Shown here piece by piece: positions 1-9,135 of a stretch of 64,000 bases of DNA. Position 1 is the first letter of the stretch. Each line of letters begins with the position of its first letter. This stretch comes from Planctomycetota bacterium (GTDB taxonomy: Bacteria; Planctomycetota; Planctomycetia; Pirellulales; PLA5), in the NCBI GenBank assembly GCA_003576845.1, contig QEVJ01000005.1, positions 24,708-88,707 of the forward strand, written 5' to 3'. The notes under the pieces are model-generated. The model was not told the origin of the DNA. It saw nothing but the letters and a program-made list of their open reading frames with translations, and ran no database searches. The translations under genes and the position numbers were made by a program.

Positions 1-3000
1 CGCCGTCAGGACCCGATCCGCCGCGTGCGCTTGTGGCGCTGCGGCGATTACGGCCCCGGCCGCGGCAGGTGCCCGGCCGGGTAGGACGATCGACGGCGTG
101 CCCGAGGCGAGCCTCGTGCCTTGCGCATCGCGAATCCCCAGCACGTCGAGAAGCGTGATCGTGCCGTCGCCGTCGAAGTCGTGTTCGGCGACGTACGCTT
201 CGTCACCCACGCTGGAAAACACACCCCGGGCCGACGCTTGCCGAACGTCGCGTACATCTACCACGCCGTCGCCGTTGACGTCGCCCGCGGCCACGTTGAA
301 GTAAAACGAGTTGCTCGAACTGCCGGCGCCTTCCGAGTCGCCGGCCAGCGTCGACAAATCCGGCGGCGCGTCGAGTCCGTTGCCGATCTTCTCGCCGTTG
401 CGATCGACGACAGCCAGCGCGATCTTGTCGCCGCCGATCTTTTTGGCGAGCGTCCACGTTGCGGTGAACGTCGCGGCGTCGTAATGGAACGCGGCAACGT
501 CGTATCGTCCGTCCATGCCTTGCACGATCAAGCTGCTTGCATCGAGCGAAACGGCTTGGTCGAAGGCGATCACGATCTGGTCGATATTCGCCCACGGAAC
601 GGTCGTCGTGCCGTCTCCGGCAATGTCGATCTCGAAGCCAACGCGAACCGCCGCGTTCGTCTCCGCGGGCCGGTCGTCGAAATTGCCGCTCCACATCGTG
701 CTCCGTACGCGGACGATTTCCATGACCGGACCCGGCAAGCACACGAACACGTCCTGTGGATCGGCGCTGACCGTGTCGAGGTTGTCGCGGCAAATCACGT
801 CGACGACTCCGTCGAGCGCGTGCAGGCCGTCCGCCCCCGCGTCGCCGGCGATGTAGTCGCTACCCGGTCCGCCGACCACGCGGTCGTCGCCTTCGCCGCC
901 GAGCAACCGGTCGCGTCCACGATTGCCGTGAATGCGGTCGTTCCCTTCGCCACCGGCAATGCGATCGCTGCCCGAACCGCCCGCGATCCCGTCGTTGCCT
1001 CCGCCGCCGCGAATCCGGTCGTTACCGAACATGCCGTTGATGCGGTCGTTCCCGTCGCCGCCGTAGATGAGGTCACTGCCGCGAAGGCGCAGCGGCCGCT
1101 GCGGATCGAGGCGAATCACTTCGCCCACGGTCGGATCGTCGCGGTTCGAGTCGGGATCGGGCGTAGGATCGATCGCGTCGATGTCGCCGGGATCTCCAAG
1201 GATCGAATCGTTGCCGCCGTCGCCGTGGATTTCGTCGTCGCCCCAACCGCCCTGAATGAAATCGTTGCCCGCTCCGCCGCCGATCCAGTCGTTGCCGAAG
1301 CCCCCGTCGATGCGGTCGTCGCCGATGCCGCCCAGGAGTTTGTCGTTGCCGTTGTCGCCGAATACTTCGTCGTCGCCGGACCCGCCATCGATGCCATCGT
1401 GGCCGCGGCCGCCGTGGATCAGGTCATTGCCATACATCCCGTGAATGCGGTCGTCGCCGGCGTCGCCGTAAATCGTGTCGTTTGCGCGGAGCAGGGCAAC
1501 GGCGCCCGGATCGAGCGGTTCGCCCGCGGGAACATTCGCGGCAACCGCGAATGCTGCGGGAATGGGCGTCGGCACGAGGTCGCGCGGGTCGCCGACGATT
1601 TCGTCGTTGCCGAGTCCGCCCGAGAGAACGTCGTTGTCCCACCCGCCTTGGATGGCGTCGTCACCCGCGCCGCCGTCGACGGTATCGTCGCCGCCACCCG
1701 CGTCGATCCGGTCGTTGCCCAAACCACCGTGAATCCGGTCGCCGCCGTACACCGGCGGGAAGATGGCGATTACAAACGGCCCCTCGTCGCCGCCGGTGAT
1801 CGTGTCGTTGCCGGAGCCGCCATGAATGCCGTCGCTCCAGCCGCCGCCGTGGATTACGTCGTCGCCGAGCATCCCGTGCAAGCGGTCGCTTCCTTCGCCG
1901 CCCTCGATGTAGTCGTTGTGCGGCCGCGAGCGGACGACTTCGTCGTCGTCGCGAACGATCACCGCGTCAGCCATCGCATCGACGACGCTTACGCTCTCGG
2001 CATTCGCCGGATGCGGAATAGGCTCGATGGAGAAATCGCCGGGGTCGCCGACGATGACGTCGTTGCCGTCGCCGCCGCTAAGCCAGTCGCTTCCCCAACC
2101 GCCTTGGATGAAGTCGTTGCCTTCGTCGCCCGAAGCCCAATCGTCGCCGTTGCCCGCGTCGATCTTGTCGTTGCCGCGGCCGCCGGAGATTTTGTCGCCA
2201 ACGGGACCGGGCCGAATGTAGACGATGTACGGTTCGTCGCCGCCGGAAATCCGGTCGTCGCCCGTGCCACCATGAATGCCGTCGAAGCCGTCGCCGCCGG
2301 CGATATCGTCGTCGCCGAGCATGCCGTGCAACCGGTCGTTGCCATCGTCGCCACGGATTACGTCGTTGCCGCGATAGTCGATTGCCACGGCCGGATCCGT
2401 TGCATTCGCCGCGTCGCCGGGCAACACTTCGCCCTCGACCGCAAGGTCCGTCTCGTCGGGGTCGGGCGTCGGAATCGGGTCGAGCCGGTCCCAATCGCCC
2501 GGATCGCCGACGATCGTATCGTTGCCCGTTCCGCCGGCGAGAAAGTCGTTGCCCCAGCCGCCCTGAATGAAGTCGTTCCCTTCGTCGCCGCTTACGTGGT
2601 CGTCGCCGCGGCCGGCGTCGATCTTGTCGTCGCCGCGACCGCCGGAAATTCTGTCGCCGACCGGTCCGGGAAGAATCTCGTTGTTGAGGCCGTTGTTTCC
2701 GCCGGGCGAGACATAGACGATGTAGGGTTCGTCGCCGCCGAAGATCACGTCGTTGCCCGTGCCGCCGTGGATGCCGTCGAATCCGTCGCCGCCGTGAATC
2801 TCATCGTCGCCGAGCATCCCGTGCAGCCGATCATTCCCCGCGTCGCCGAAGATCCTGTCGTTTCCCGGATGCGGCAGAATCACCGCGGGCATCGCCTCGA
2901 TGATCTCGCCTTCGACCGGCGTCGGTTCGCCTTCGGGGAACGGCGTCGGGATCGGGTCGATGCGGTTCCAATCGCCCGGGTCGCCGACGATCAGGTCGTT

Positions 3001-3615
3001 GCCGTCGCCGCCGTGCAGTTCGTCGTCGTTCCAGCCGCCTTGGATCGTGTCGTTGCCGCCAAGACCGAACACGACATCGTTGCCGGCGCCGGCGTCGATC
3101 ACGTCGGCCTCGGGGCTTCCCGTGATATGGTCGTCGCCGTCGCCGCCGTGGATTCGAGCCGCGCCGCCGCCGGCCGCAATGCGGTCGTTGCCGGCGCCGG
3201 CATCGACGGTGATCGGTTGCCCCACGGCGTCGCGCACGAGGAGCGTGTCGTCGCCGGCGTCGAGATCGAAATGAATGGCGGTCACGTCGTGATACGGGCC
3301 GCTCCACGAGAACGTCCCGCCGCCCGTCTCGACGTCGACCTTCAGCGAACGCTGGTCGATCGGGTCGGTGGGCGCCGGATCGGTATTGACGACGGAGGCC
3401 GTCACCGCATCGTCGTTTTCGGTCGTCGTGACGCTGAGGACACCCGTCTCGGAGTCGAAATCGAAGACCGGCCCACCGACCTCGCTGGCGTCGAGCAAAC
3501 GGCGGCCTTCGAGCGTTTCGACGGTAAACCGCCGCCGGGCACGACTGGTTCCGGAAATGCGCGAACGAGACAAGCTGGGCAATTTCTCGGCGTGGCGACG
3601 GCGACGGCTGGTCAT
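1..3615 (-). CDS. RTX-repeat / dockerin surface protein, C-terminus cut by window edge
   Basis: The minus frame is open from the ATG at 3615 to base 1 without a stop (1205 codons), so the C-terminus lies outside. The N-terminus is basic and followed by VETLEGRRLLDA, a form of the planctomycete LEPR-XLL export-associated motif. From about residue 130 to 960 there are dozens of Ca-binding RTX nonapeptides (GGxGNDxI type). They are organised in about five larger modules of roughly 130-160 residues, each opening with GDPGD and a Pro-rich linker (PIPTP). Near the end, NGDGVVDVRDV and FDGDGTITLLDV form a dockerin-like pair of EF-hand loops. CCAAGGAA precedes the start. Known RTX proteins are secreted and fold on Ca binding; a structural or adhesive surface role here is inference. 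There is no lipase, protease or toxin domain in the part seen. Confidence 0.9.
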   Translation of the reverse strand, partial: MTSRRRRHAEKLPSLSRSRISGTSRARRRFTVETLEGRRLLDASEVGGPVFDFDSETGVLSVTTTENDDAVTASVVNTDPAPTDPIDQRSLKVDVETGGGTFSWSGPYHDVTAIHFDLDAGDDTLLVRDAVGQPITVDAGAGNDRIAAGGGAARIHGGDGDDHITGSPEADVIDAGAGNDVVFGLGGNDTIQGGWNDDELHGGDGNDLIVGDPGDWNRIDPIPTPFPEGEPTPVEGEIIEAMPAVILPHPGNDRIFGDAGNDRLHGMLGDDEIHGGDGFDGIHGGTGNDVIFGGDEPYIVYVSPGGNNGLNNEILPGPVGDRISGGRGDDKIDAGRGDDHVSGDEGNDFIQGGWGNDFLAGGTGNDTIVGDPGDWDRLDPIPTPDPDETDLAVEGEVLPGDAANATDPAVAIDYRGNDVIRGDDGNDRLHGMLGDDDIAGGDGFDGIHGGTGDDRISGGDEPYIVYIRPGPVGDKISGGRGNDKIDAGNGDDWASGDEGNDFIQGGWGSDWLSGGDGNDVIVGDPGDFSIEPIPHPANAESVSVVDAMADAVIVRDDDEVVRSRPHNDYIEGGEGSDRLHGMLGDDVIHGGGWSDGIHGGSGNDTITGGDEGPFVIAIFPPVYGGDRIHGGLGNDRIDAGGGDDTVDGGAGDDAIQGGWDNDVLSGGLGNDEIVGDPRDLVPTPIPAAFAVAANVPAGEPLDPGAVALLRANDTIYGDAGDDRIHGMYGNDLIHGGRGHDGIDGGSGDDEVFGDNGNDKLLGGIGDDRIDGGFGNDWIGGGAGNDFIQGGWGDDEIHGDGGNDSILGDPGDIDAIDPTPDPDSNRDDPTVGEVIRLDPQRPLRLRGSDLIYGGDGNDRINGMFGNDRIRGGGGNDGIAGGSGSDRIAGGEGNDRIHGNRGRDRLLGGEGDDRVVGGPGSDYIAGDAGADGLHALDGVVDVICRDNLDTVSADPQDVFVCLPGPVMEIVRVRSTMWSGNFDDRPAETNAAVRVGFEIDIAGDGTTTVPWANIDQIVIAFDQAVSLDASSLIVQGMDGRYDVAAFHYDAATFTATWTLAKKIGGDKIALAVVDRNGEKIGNGLDAPPDLSTLAGDSEGAGSSSNSFYFNVAAGDVNGDGVVDVRDVRQASARGVFSSVGDEAYVAEHDFDGDGTITLLDVLGIRDAQGTRLASGTPSIVLPGRAPAAAGAVIAAAPQAHAADRVLTA

Positions 3616-3796
3616 GGCGAGTTCCTTGGATGGGACGACGCGAAGTGAGTGTGGTGTACCCCCAGCGGCGCAATGCCCGAATCGCACGCCGCTCCAAGGT
3701 GTAACTCCGGAACCGTGGCCGCGGCCCGACAGGCAAGATATGATAGCGGTGCTATTTCCCCGCCGGTTTCCGCACGTGTGCCTGCCCACCACTTGT

Positions 3797-3820
3797 AGGA
3801 CGGAATTGCAATCCGTCCGC
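3797..3820. repeat. Short palindromic intergenic element
   Basis: GTAGGACGG followed by AATTGCAA and TCCGTCC makes a 7-bp hairpin (GGACGGA/TCCGTCC) between two divergent genes. It starts with GTAGGA like one arm of the larger hairpin at 39881-39952, so it may be a REP-like dispersed palindrome. It has no T-tract, so an intrinsic terminator is unlikely. Confidence 0.45.
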
Positions 3821-3852
3821 AACCCACCCTATATCGCGAGGACGAAGACACG

Positions 3853-5130
3853 ATGCTCCGCCGAGTCCCGCCGTTCTTGCTAAGCGTCTCATTCGTCGTC
3901 ACGACTGTTTCCCGGGCCGCCGACGATTGGCCGGAGTTCCGCGGGCCTACGGGGCAGGGCATCTCGACGGCTCGCGGCGTGCCCGTCGAGTGGTCGGCCA
4001 CTGAGAATGTCGTTTGGCGGCAAGCTGTTCCCGGCTCCGGCTGGTCGAGCCCGTCGGTGGCCGATGGCCGCGTGTATCTGACCGCTGCGATACCGGTCGA
4101 GGATGGCAAGGAAGGCGACCTCGCGCTCTGTGCGATCGCGTTCGACGCGGCGACGGGCAAACCGCTATGGCAAGCGGAAGTCTTTCGCCAGGCATCCGAC
4201 AAGTCGCCGAAGATTCACACCAAGAACAGCCACGCCAGCCCCACGCCGCTCGTCGACCGAGGCCAGGTCATCGTTCACTTCGGCCACCAAGGCATCGCCT
4301 GCCTGACGCGAGACGGCGAGATCGCGTGGAAGAACGACGATCTCAAGTATCCTCCGGTTCACGGCAACGGCGGTTCGCCGGCGCTCTTCGACGGCAAGCT
4401 CGTGTTCAGTTGCGACGGGGCGAGCGACCCGTTCTTGGCCGCCGTCGATCGCCGCTCGGGCGACCTAATCTGGAAGACGCCCCGCGCGTGCGACATGGTC
4501 AAGAAATTCGCGTTCAGCACGCCGCTGGTTTTCGAGGTCGCCGGCCGCAAGCAAATCGCCAGTCCAGGCGCGGGATCGGTAGGCGGCTTCGATCCGGCCA
4601 CGGGCAAGGAACTCTGGCGCGTCCGCTACGACGGCTACTCCGTCATCCCGCGCCCCGTTTACGGTCACGGACTCGTCTACATCAGCACGGGTTACGATTC
4701 GCCGGTGGTGATGGCGATTCGGCCCGACGGCAAAGGCGACGTGACCGACACCCACGTCGCGTGGACGCTGTCCAAGGGCGCGCCGAACACGCCGTCGCTG
4801 CTGCTGGTGGGCGACGAGTTGTACATGGTTTCCGACCGCGGCATCGCAACGTGCGCGGATGCCGCGACGGGCGAAGTTCATTGGCAACACCGTATCGGCG
4901 GCGGCTTTTCGGCCTCGCCCGTGTACGCCGAAGGCCGCATCTATTTTCAGGACGAAGACGGCGAATGCACGGTCGTCGCCGCCGGTAAGAAATTCCAAAA
5001 GCTGGCCGAGAACGCGATTGCGGAGCGCACGCTCGCGTCCTACGCGGTCACGGACGGCGGCCTGTTCATCCGCGGCGACAAGCATCTGTACCGCATCGGG
5101 CGAACGGAAGTCAATGCGGCCGCGCGGTAG
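3853..5130 (+). CDS. PQQ-like beta-propeller protein, exported
   Basis: 425 residues with an N-terminal signal peptide (hydrophobic to about residue 22, cleavage near SRAADD). The mature protein opens with WPEFRGPTGQG and then has repeated propeller blades (for example ATGKPLWQAEV, ATGKELWRVRY), the pattern of PQQ-like/WD40-like repeat proteins that are highly expanded in planctomycetes. None of the dehydrogenase catalytic residues or cysteine pairs of true quinoproteins is evident, so a binding or scaffold role is more likely than PQQ-dependent catalysis. A second member of the same family lies at 49973-51307. The downstream PPTase gene starts 4 bp after the stop, so the two are probably co-transcribed. 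Confidence 0.88.
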   Translation: MLRRVPPFLLSVSFVVTTVSRAADDWPEFRGPTGQGISTARGVPVEWSATENVVWRQAVPGSGWSSPSVADGRVYLTAAIPVEDGKEGDLALCAIAFDAATGKPLWQAEVFRQASDKSPKIHTKNSHASPTPLVDRGQVIVHFGHQGIACLTRDGEIAWKNDDLKYPPVHGNGGSPALFDGKLVFSCDGASDPFLAAVDRRSGDLIWKTPRACDMVKKFAFSTPLVFEVAGRKQIASPGAGSVGGFDPATGKELWRVRYDGYSVIPRPVYGHGLVYISTGYDSPVVMAIRPDGKGDVTDTHVAWTLSKGAPNTPSLLLVGDELYMVSDRGIATCADAATGEVHWQHRIGGGFSASPVYAEGRIYFQDEDGECTVVAAGKKFQKLAENAIAERTLASYAVTDGGLFIRGDKHLYRIGRTEVNAAAR

Positions 5131-5134
5131 CGGA

Positions 5135-5950
5135 ATGTCGAATTCTCAAGCGACAATGTCCAATCAAGTCTCAAGCCCCAAGCCCGATCCTCCGCAGCGG
5201 ACGCTTGGCATGTGGGAGGCGCCTCGCACCGAGTTGTTGCGACTTGGCGACGATGATGTCCACGTCTGGCGATGGCGCTTGGGGAGAGCATCCGATAATG
5301 TTTCCGTACTCAAGCGGCTGCTCTCGTCGGACGAGGTCGCGCGGGCGGAGCGTTTTTACTTCCCGCGGCATCATGATGCGTTCGTCGTCGCGCGGGCTGG
5401 GCTGCGACAGACGCTTGCGCGCTATCTCGATATTTTGCCCGAGGCGATCGCATTCCGCTACGGCGACGCGGGCAAGCCGGAATTGCCGCGCGCGGGTTGC
5501 GGCGAATTGGCCGGCCGCGAGTTTGCGTTCAATCTTTCGCATTCCAGCGACTGGGCTCTTTGCGCCGTGGCCCGCCGCGGTCCGCTGGGGGTCGACATCG
5601 AGCGCGTGCGGGAAATGAACGACGCGGCGGGCTTGGCGCGACGCTATTTTGCCGCGGCGGAAGTGCGCGTGTGGCAAACGCTCGCGCCCGCGGAGCAACT
5701 CGCGGCGTTCTTCCGCTGTTGGACCCGCAAGGAGGCATATCTCAAGGCGCTCGGCGACGGCCTGCGCGCGCCGCTCGACCGGTTCGTCGTCTCGTTTGCT
5801 CCCGGCGAACCGCCGCGGCTCGTCGAACCGTCGCCGCACGACGAACATCGCGATTGGTCGATTGAGGACTTGGACGTGGCCGAGGGCTACACTGCGGCGA
5901 TCGTCGTGCCACGACCGTGCGGCGTGTGCAAACGGTTCTCTGCCGACTAA
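5135..5950 (+). CDS. 4'-phosphopantetheinyl transferase (Sfp type)
   Basis: Transfers the phosphopantetheine arm of CoA to a serine of acyl- or peptidyl-carrier proteins. All Sfp-family signatures are visible: FAFNLSHSSDW, GPLGVDIERV (Mg-binding D and E) and FFRCWTRKEAYLKALGDG. The protein is 271 residues from the ATG at 5135; ATGs at 5156 and 5210 are also possible, and conserved sequence only begins around DDVHVWRW, so the start is uncertain. The gene follows the PQQ propeller gene by 4 bp. There is no PKS/NRPS or fatty-acid gene in the window, so the carrier protein served cannot be told. Confidence 0.88.
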   Translation: MSNSQATMSNQVSSPKPDPPQRTLGMWEAPRTELLRLGDDDVHVWRWRLGRASDNVSVLKRLLSSDEVARAERFYFPRHHDAFVVARAGLRQTLARYLDILPEAIAFRYGDAGKPELPRAGCGELAGREFAFNLSHSSDWALCAVARRGPLGVDIERVREMNDAAGLARRYFAAAEVRVWQTLAPAEQLAAFFRCWTRKEAYLKALGDGLRAPLDRFVVSFAPGEPPRLVEPSPHDEHRDWSIEDLDVAEGYTAAIVVPRPCGVCKRFSAD

Positions 5951-6054
5951 TCGCGACTTCGGTATCGTCCGCGCCGTGGCTGTCCGTGCAGCCGGCATTC
6001 GATTACGCTAATGTCCTCATCACATTGGCTCGTCCTTTCACGATCGCGCACATC

Positions 6055-6225
6055 ATGGACAAAAAGGCCCAAAAGAAGATCGACGTCCTGCGTCAGCGGC
6101 TTGCGAAGATGCGGCAGCAACTAGCGGGCGCGAAGTCGCAAATGGACGATCCCGACGAAGTCCGCCGGCTCGAATCGGACATCGCCAAAGCCGAGGCGGA
6201 AATCGAGAAGCTCAAGGCGTCGTAG
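6055..6225 (+). CDS. Small coiled-coil protein, 56 residues
   Basis: The open frame extends upstream, but the ATG at 6055 begins the compositionally convincing part. It is highly charged and almost entirely predicted coiled coil: lysine-rich start, heptad-like RLAKMRQQLAGAK, then DEVRRLESDIAKAEAEIEKLKAS. It has no Cys, no signal peptide and no membrane segment. I do not recognise a named family. The length, charge and heptads argue that it is real and cytoplasmic. Its 3' end runs directly into the inverted short-repeat block shared with the convergent helicase gene. Confidence 0.6.
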   Translation: MDKKAQKKIDVLRQRLAKMRQQLAGAKSQMDDPDEVRRLESDIAKAEAEIEKLKAS

Positions 6226-6237
6226 CACGCCTTCGTC

Positions 6238-6322
6238 AACCGCAAAGCCGCAAAGAAGCAAAGCCCGACAAGAAAGTGAGCTTACGGCAATCTTCTTTGC
6301 GCCTTTGCCTCTTTGCGGTTCG
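6238..6322. repeat. Inverted pair of octamer arrays (CGCAAAGN) between convergent genes
   Basis: Left arm 6238-6264 reads as degenerate 8-mers CGCAAAGC, CGCAAAGA, AGCAAAGC. The right arm, 6291-6322, is the reverse complement type (CTTTGCG, CCTTTGCC, TCTTTGCGG). The arms can fold into a long imperfect stem. The right arm lies inside the helicase frame and encodes its last residues (RKEAKAQRR). It could act as a bidirectional transcription stop, but no clear T-tract is present. Confidence 0.7.
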
Positions 6323-8330
6323 AAACCGGGCGTTTGCCCCTGGGTTTCGGCACGGGATTGCCCGCCGGCTGACCGGTGATCTCGAATAGGAACCGGCTGG
6401 GGGTCGAGTCGCGCGGCTTGCCCCATTTCATTCGGGTAAGCGCCATGCTGAACGTAAGCCGCTGTTGTGCCCGCGTGATGCCGACGTAGCAGAGCCGGCG
6501 CTCTTCGTCGATGGCGGCGTCGTGGCCTTCGTTTTCGAGCGCCACGCTGCGATGGTGCGGCAGCAGTCCCTCTTCCATGCCGACCAGATAGACCTCGGGA
6601 AACTCCAACCCCTTCGCGCTGTGCAGCGTCATCAGCGCGATCGCGTTGCGCGAAAGCTGCGATTCCTTGTCGTCCTCGTCCTCGCGCTCGGCGAGCAGCA
6701 GATCGTCCAGGAAGCCTTGCAGCGTCGGCCGCCGCTTCGACGCCTTCTGTTCGTAGGACGCGAGCGAGTTGATGACTTCCTCGACCGAATTCCAGCGGGC
6801 AACCCGGTCTTCCTCCGCCGGATACAGGCGCTCGATCTCCTCGCGATACTTCACCGCCGCGATGAGCGACGTCGCAATGGCCGTGAGCGTTTCGCCTCCG
6901 CGTTTGGACTCGGCGGCCGCTTCGAGCCGCCGGCGATGTTCGCCGATCGTCGCCGAGAGCGCCTTGATGCCCTCGGCGGCCGCGGGCGAGACCTTCGGCA
7001 ATCGCGAAGCCGCGGCGAGCACATCCCAAAGCCGCTTTCCTTCGCTCACCGCATGTTCCATGAGCGCCGCGACGGTCGATTGCCCAATTCCGCGCGGCGG
7101 CGTGTTGATGATTCGCAGCGTCGCGACTTCGTCGCCCAGCGTGGCGAGGAGTTTGAGATAGGCGAGCACGTCGCGGACTTCCTTGCGGTCGTAGAACGAC
7201 ATGCCGCCGATGAGAATGTACGGAAGCTTCGCCTTGCGGAGCGCCGCTTCGAACGGCCGCGGCTGCTCGTTCGTGCGAAACAGAATCGCGATGTCGCGTG
7301 GCTGCACCGTGGGGTCGGTCAGCCGGCTCTTGATCGACTCGATCGTCTGCTCGGCTTCGGCCGTTTCGTCGGGAAACTGAAGGATTTGCGGACGCATTCC
7401 GCCGGGACGCGCGGGACGCAACACCTTGTCGTGCCGCACCTTGTTGTGGGCGATCACGCGGTTGGCCAGCTCCAAAATCGCGGCCGTCGAACGATAGTTT
7501 TCTTCGAGCCGCACGACTTTGCACTCGGGCCAGTCGCGGCGAAAGTTGAGGATGTGCTCGACCTCCGCCCCGCGCCAGCCGTAGATCGACTGATCGTCGT
7601 CGCCCACGACGCACAAGTTGCGATGGCCCGCGGCGAGCGATTTGACGATCGCGTATTGGCTGGCGTTGGTGTCTTGATATTCGTCGATGAGCAGGTGGTC
7701 GAAGCGGTTGGCCTCGTCGCGGCGGACGTCGCCGTATTGGGCGAACAGATCCTCGGTCAAGAGCAGCAAGTCGTCGAAATCGACCGCGCCGGCCGTCTTG
7801 AGCGCGTTCTGATACCGCCGATACGCCGAGGCCGCGAGATGTTCCTTATCGGTGCGGGCTTGCGACACTGCGGAGTTGGGGCGAACGGACGCGCACTTCC
7901 ACCGCGAGATGAAAGCGAGCAAATCGCCCGGCCGCATGACTTCGCTCCCCACCCGCATCTCGCGAAGCGCATTGCGGGCGAGCGCTTCCTGATCGCCGCG
8001 GTCGTAGATGGCGAAGTGTTCGGGATAACCGAGCCGGCGGATGTGCCGCCGCAGGATGCGGACGCAGAGCGAGTGGAACGTGGAGATTTCCGGAACTTCG
8101 TCGCGCTTCTTGCCGAGCAGCTTCGCCGCGCGGTCCTTCATTTCGGCGGCGGCTTTCTTCGTGAACGTGACGGCGAGAATCCGCTCGGGCGAGGTGCGAT
8201 GGCGAATGAGATTGGCGATCCGATAGGTCACGACGCGGGTCTTGCCCGTGCCCGCGCCGGCGAGCACGAGGAGCGGCCCGCGCAGCGTTTCGACGGCGTC
8301 GCGTTGCGATGGGTTAAGGTCGGCGAACAT
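6282..8330 (-). CDS. UvrD/PcrA/Rep-type superfamily 1A DNA helicase
   Basis: ATP-driven 3'-5' DNA helicase of the UvrD family, acting in repair and replication restart. Motifs in order: Q-motif LNPSQRDAV, Walker A AGAGTGKT (residues 24-31), motif Ia AVTFTKKAA, motif II DEYQDT (216-221), motif III GDDDQSIYGWRGA (243-255), motif IV LEENYRS (275-281), and motif V/VI LMTLHSAKGLEF and YVGITRAQQRL. At 682 residues it is close to PcrA length but lacks the extended Tudor-like C-terminus, ending instead in a basic tail encoded by the repeat at 6291-6322. A GTG at 8370 gives a longer frame; the ATG at 8330 directly precedes the conserved start and is preferred. Confidence 0.92.
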   Translation of the reverse strand: MFADLNPSQRDAVETLRGPLLVLAGAGTGKTRVVTYRIANLIRHRTSPERILAVTFTKKAAAEMKDRAAKLLGKKRDEVPEISTFHSLCVRILRRHIRRLGYPEHFAIYDRGDQEALARNALREMRVGSEVMRPGDLLAFISRWKCASVRPNSAVSQARTDKEHLAASAYRRYQNALKTAGAVDFDDLLLLTEDLFAQYGDVRRDEANRFDHLLIDEYQDTNASQYAIVKSLAAGHRNLCVVGDDDQSIYGWRGAEVEHILNFRRDWPECKVVRLEENYRSTAAILELANRVIAHNKVRHDKVLRPARPGGMRPQILQFPDETAEAEQTIESIKSRLTDPTVQPRDIAILFRTNEQPRPFEAALRKAKLPYILIGGMSFYDRKEVRDVLAYLKLLATLGDEVATLRIINTPPRGIGQSTVAALMEHAVSEGKRLWDVLAAASRLPKVSPAAAEGIKALSATIGEHRRRLEAAAESKRGGETLTAIATSLIAAVKYREEIERLYPAEEDRVARWNSVEEVINSLASYEQKASKRRPTLQGFLDDLLLAEREDEDDKESQLSRNAIALMTLHSAKGLEFPEVYLVGMEEGLLPHHRSVALENEGHDAAIDEERRLCYVGITRAQQRLTFSMALTRMKWGKPRDSTPSRFLFEITGQPAGNPVPKPRGKRPVSNRKEAKAQRRLP

Positions 8331-8419
8331 CGTGCTCGATTGCTTAACCCGAGAGACACAAAGGACGAGCACACCGCAGAGAGAAGATTCGGGTCGCCAA
8401 TTTGGAGGAAGCGGCGATC

Positions 8420-9040
8420 CTACTTGCCCTTGCGCCAGAATTCTGCGGCTGCAAATAATTGGGCCAGGGACAGTTCGAATCCCGGCAGGAGATTCGTTCT
8501 GTAAATGTCGCCCTCAAGGATCACCGTTTCGTTTTTACCATCCACCGGCGGTCGATAGACCGTCATCCGCCTTTCGAATCGATCGATTACCCAATACTCA
8601 AGGACGCCGGCCGCAAGATACTCATTTCGTTTCTCGATGTAGTCGCGCCGCCAATCTCGCCGACCTGCCGACACGAATTCAACGACAATTGTCGGAACGT
8701 CTTCGGCGAGATCCGGAGCGCGCCCCAGGCCAGTCCAGATCACGCGGTCCGCGCGGCGTCGGCTATCGCCGGTGCGAATGTGCTGTTCGTACAAGGTGCC
8801 GTCGAGGGAATGTCCCTGAGGATGAGTCGATTGATAATGCTGAAGAAGATACCCAAGCTTGTCGTTTGGGCCAGTTTCGCCCGCACTGGGAATCGCATGC
8901 ACAACGAGCACTCCATGCACTAATTCGTAGCGGTAATTCTCGTCGAAATCGACAATGGCATCGAATTCGTCCGGCGACATCGTGATCCCGGCCGAATAAA
9001 CACCGACGGGATGCACTTCGATGGGTGAAACGATGCTCAT
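8420..9040 (-). CDS. Uma2-family (DUF820) restriction-endonuclease-fold protein
   Basis: 206 residues. The order N-terminal MSPDEFDAI...YELVHGVLV, central RADRVIW, then IVVEFVSAGRR, DYIEKRNEYLAAGVLEYWVID is the Uma2 pattern with the PD-(D/E)XK nuclease-like core (D, E and K visible). Family members are abundant in cyanobacteria and planctomycetes, usually as many copies per genome. Their biological role is unsettled and nuclease activity is only predicted from the fold. The gene stands alone and a candidate promoter lies just upstream. Confidence 0.85.
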   Translation of the reverse strand: MSIVSPIEVHPVGVYSAGITMSPDEFDAIVDFDENYRYELVHGVLVVHAIPSAGETGPNDKLGYLLQHYQSTHPQGHSLDGTLYEQHIRTGDSRRRADRVIWTGLGRAPDLAEDVPTIVVEFVSAGRRDWRRDYIEKRNEYLAAGVLEYWVIDRFERRMTVYRPPVDGKNETVILEGDIYRTNLLPGFELSLAQLFAAAEFWRKGK

Positions 9041-9095
9041 GGTAATCCGTCGCCGTTACTTTATTGCCCGCTGCCCGTTGCGACCTGCTACTTCT

Positions 9096-9123
9096 ATTCT
9101 ACCGCGCCTCGCCATCGCAACAA
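9096..9123 (-). promoter_or_regulatory. Candidate sigma70-type promoter of the Uma2 gene
   Basis: On the minus strand TTGTTG (9123-9118) is separated by 16 bp from TAGAAT (9101-9096), about 55 bp upstream of the start at 9040. It was assigned on motif resemblance only. Confidence 0.4.
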
Positions 9124-9135
9124 ACGACGGTCTCT

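Noticed and set aside
121..3648. A 1175-codon open frame on the plus strand opposite the RTX gene
   Set aside because: It is the antisense shadow of a GC-rich repetitive gene; its repeats (VVA, DAVV, VVP types) mirror the RTX codons, and the minus frame shows real domain motifs.
6465..8504. A 679-codon plus-strand frame across the helicase gene
   Set aside because: Antisense to a well-supported UvrD-like helicase; no domain motifs, low-complexity Arg/Gly/Ala composition.
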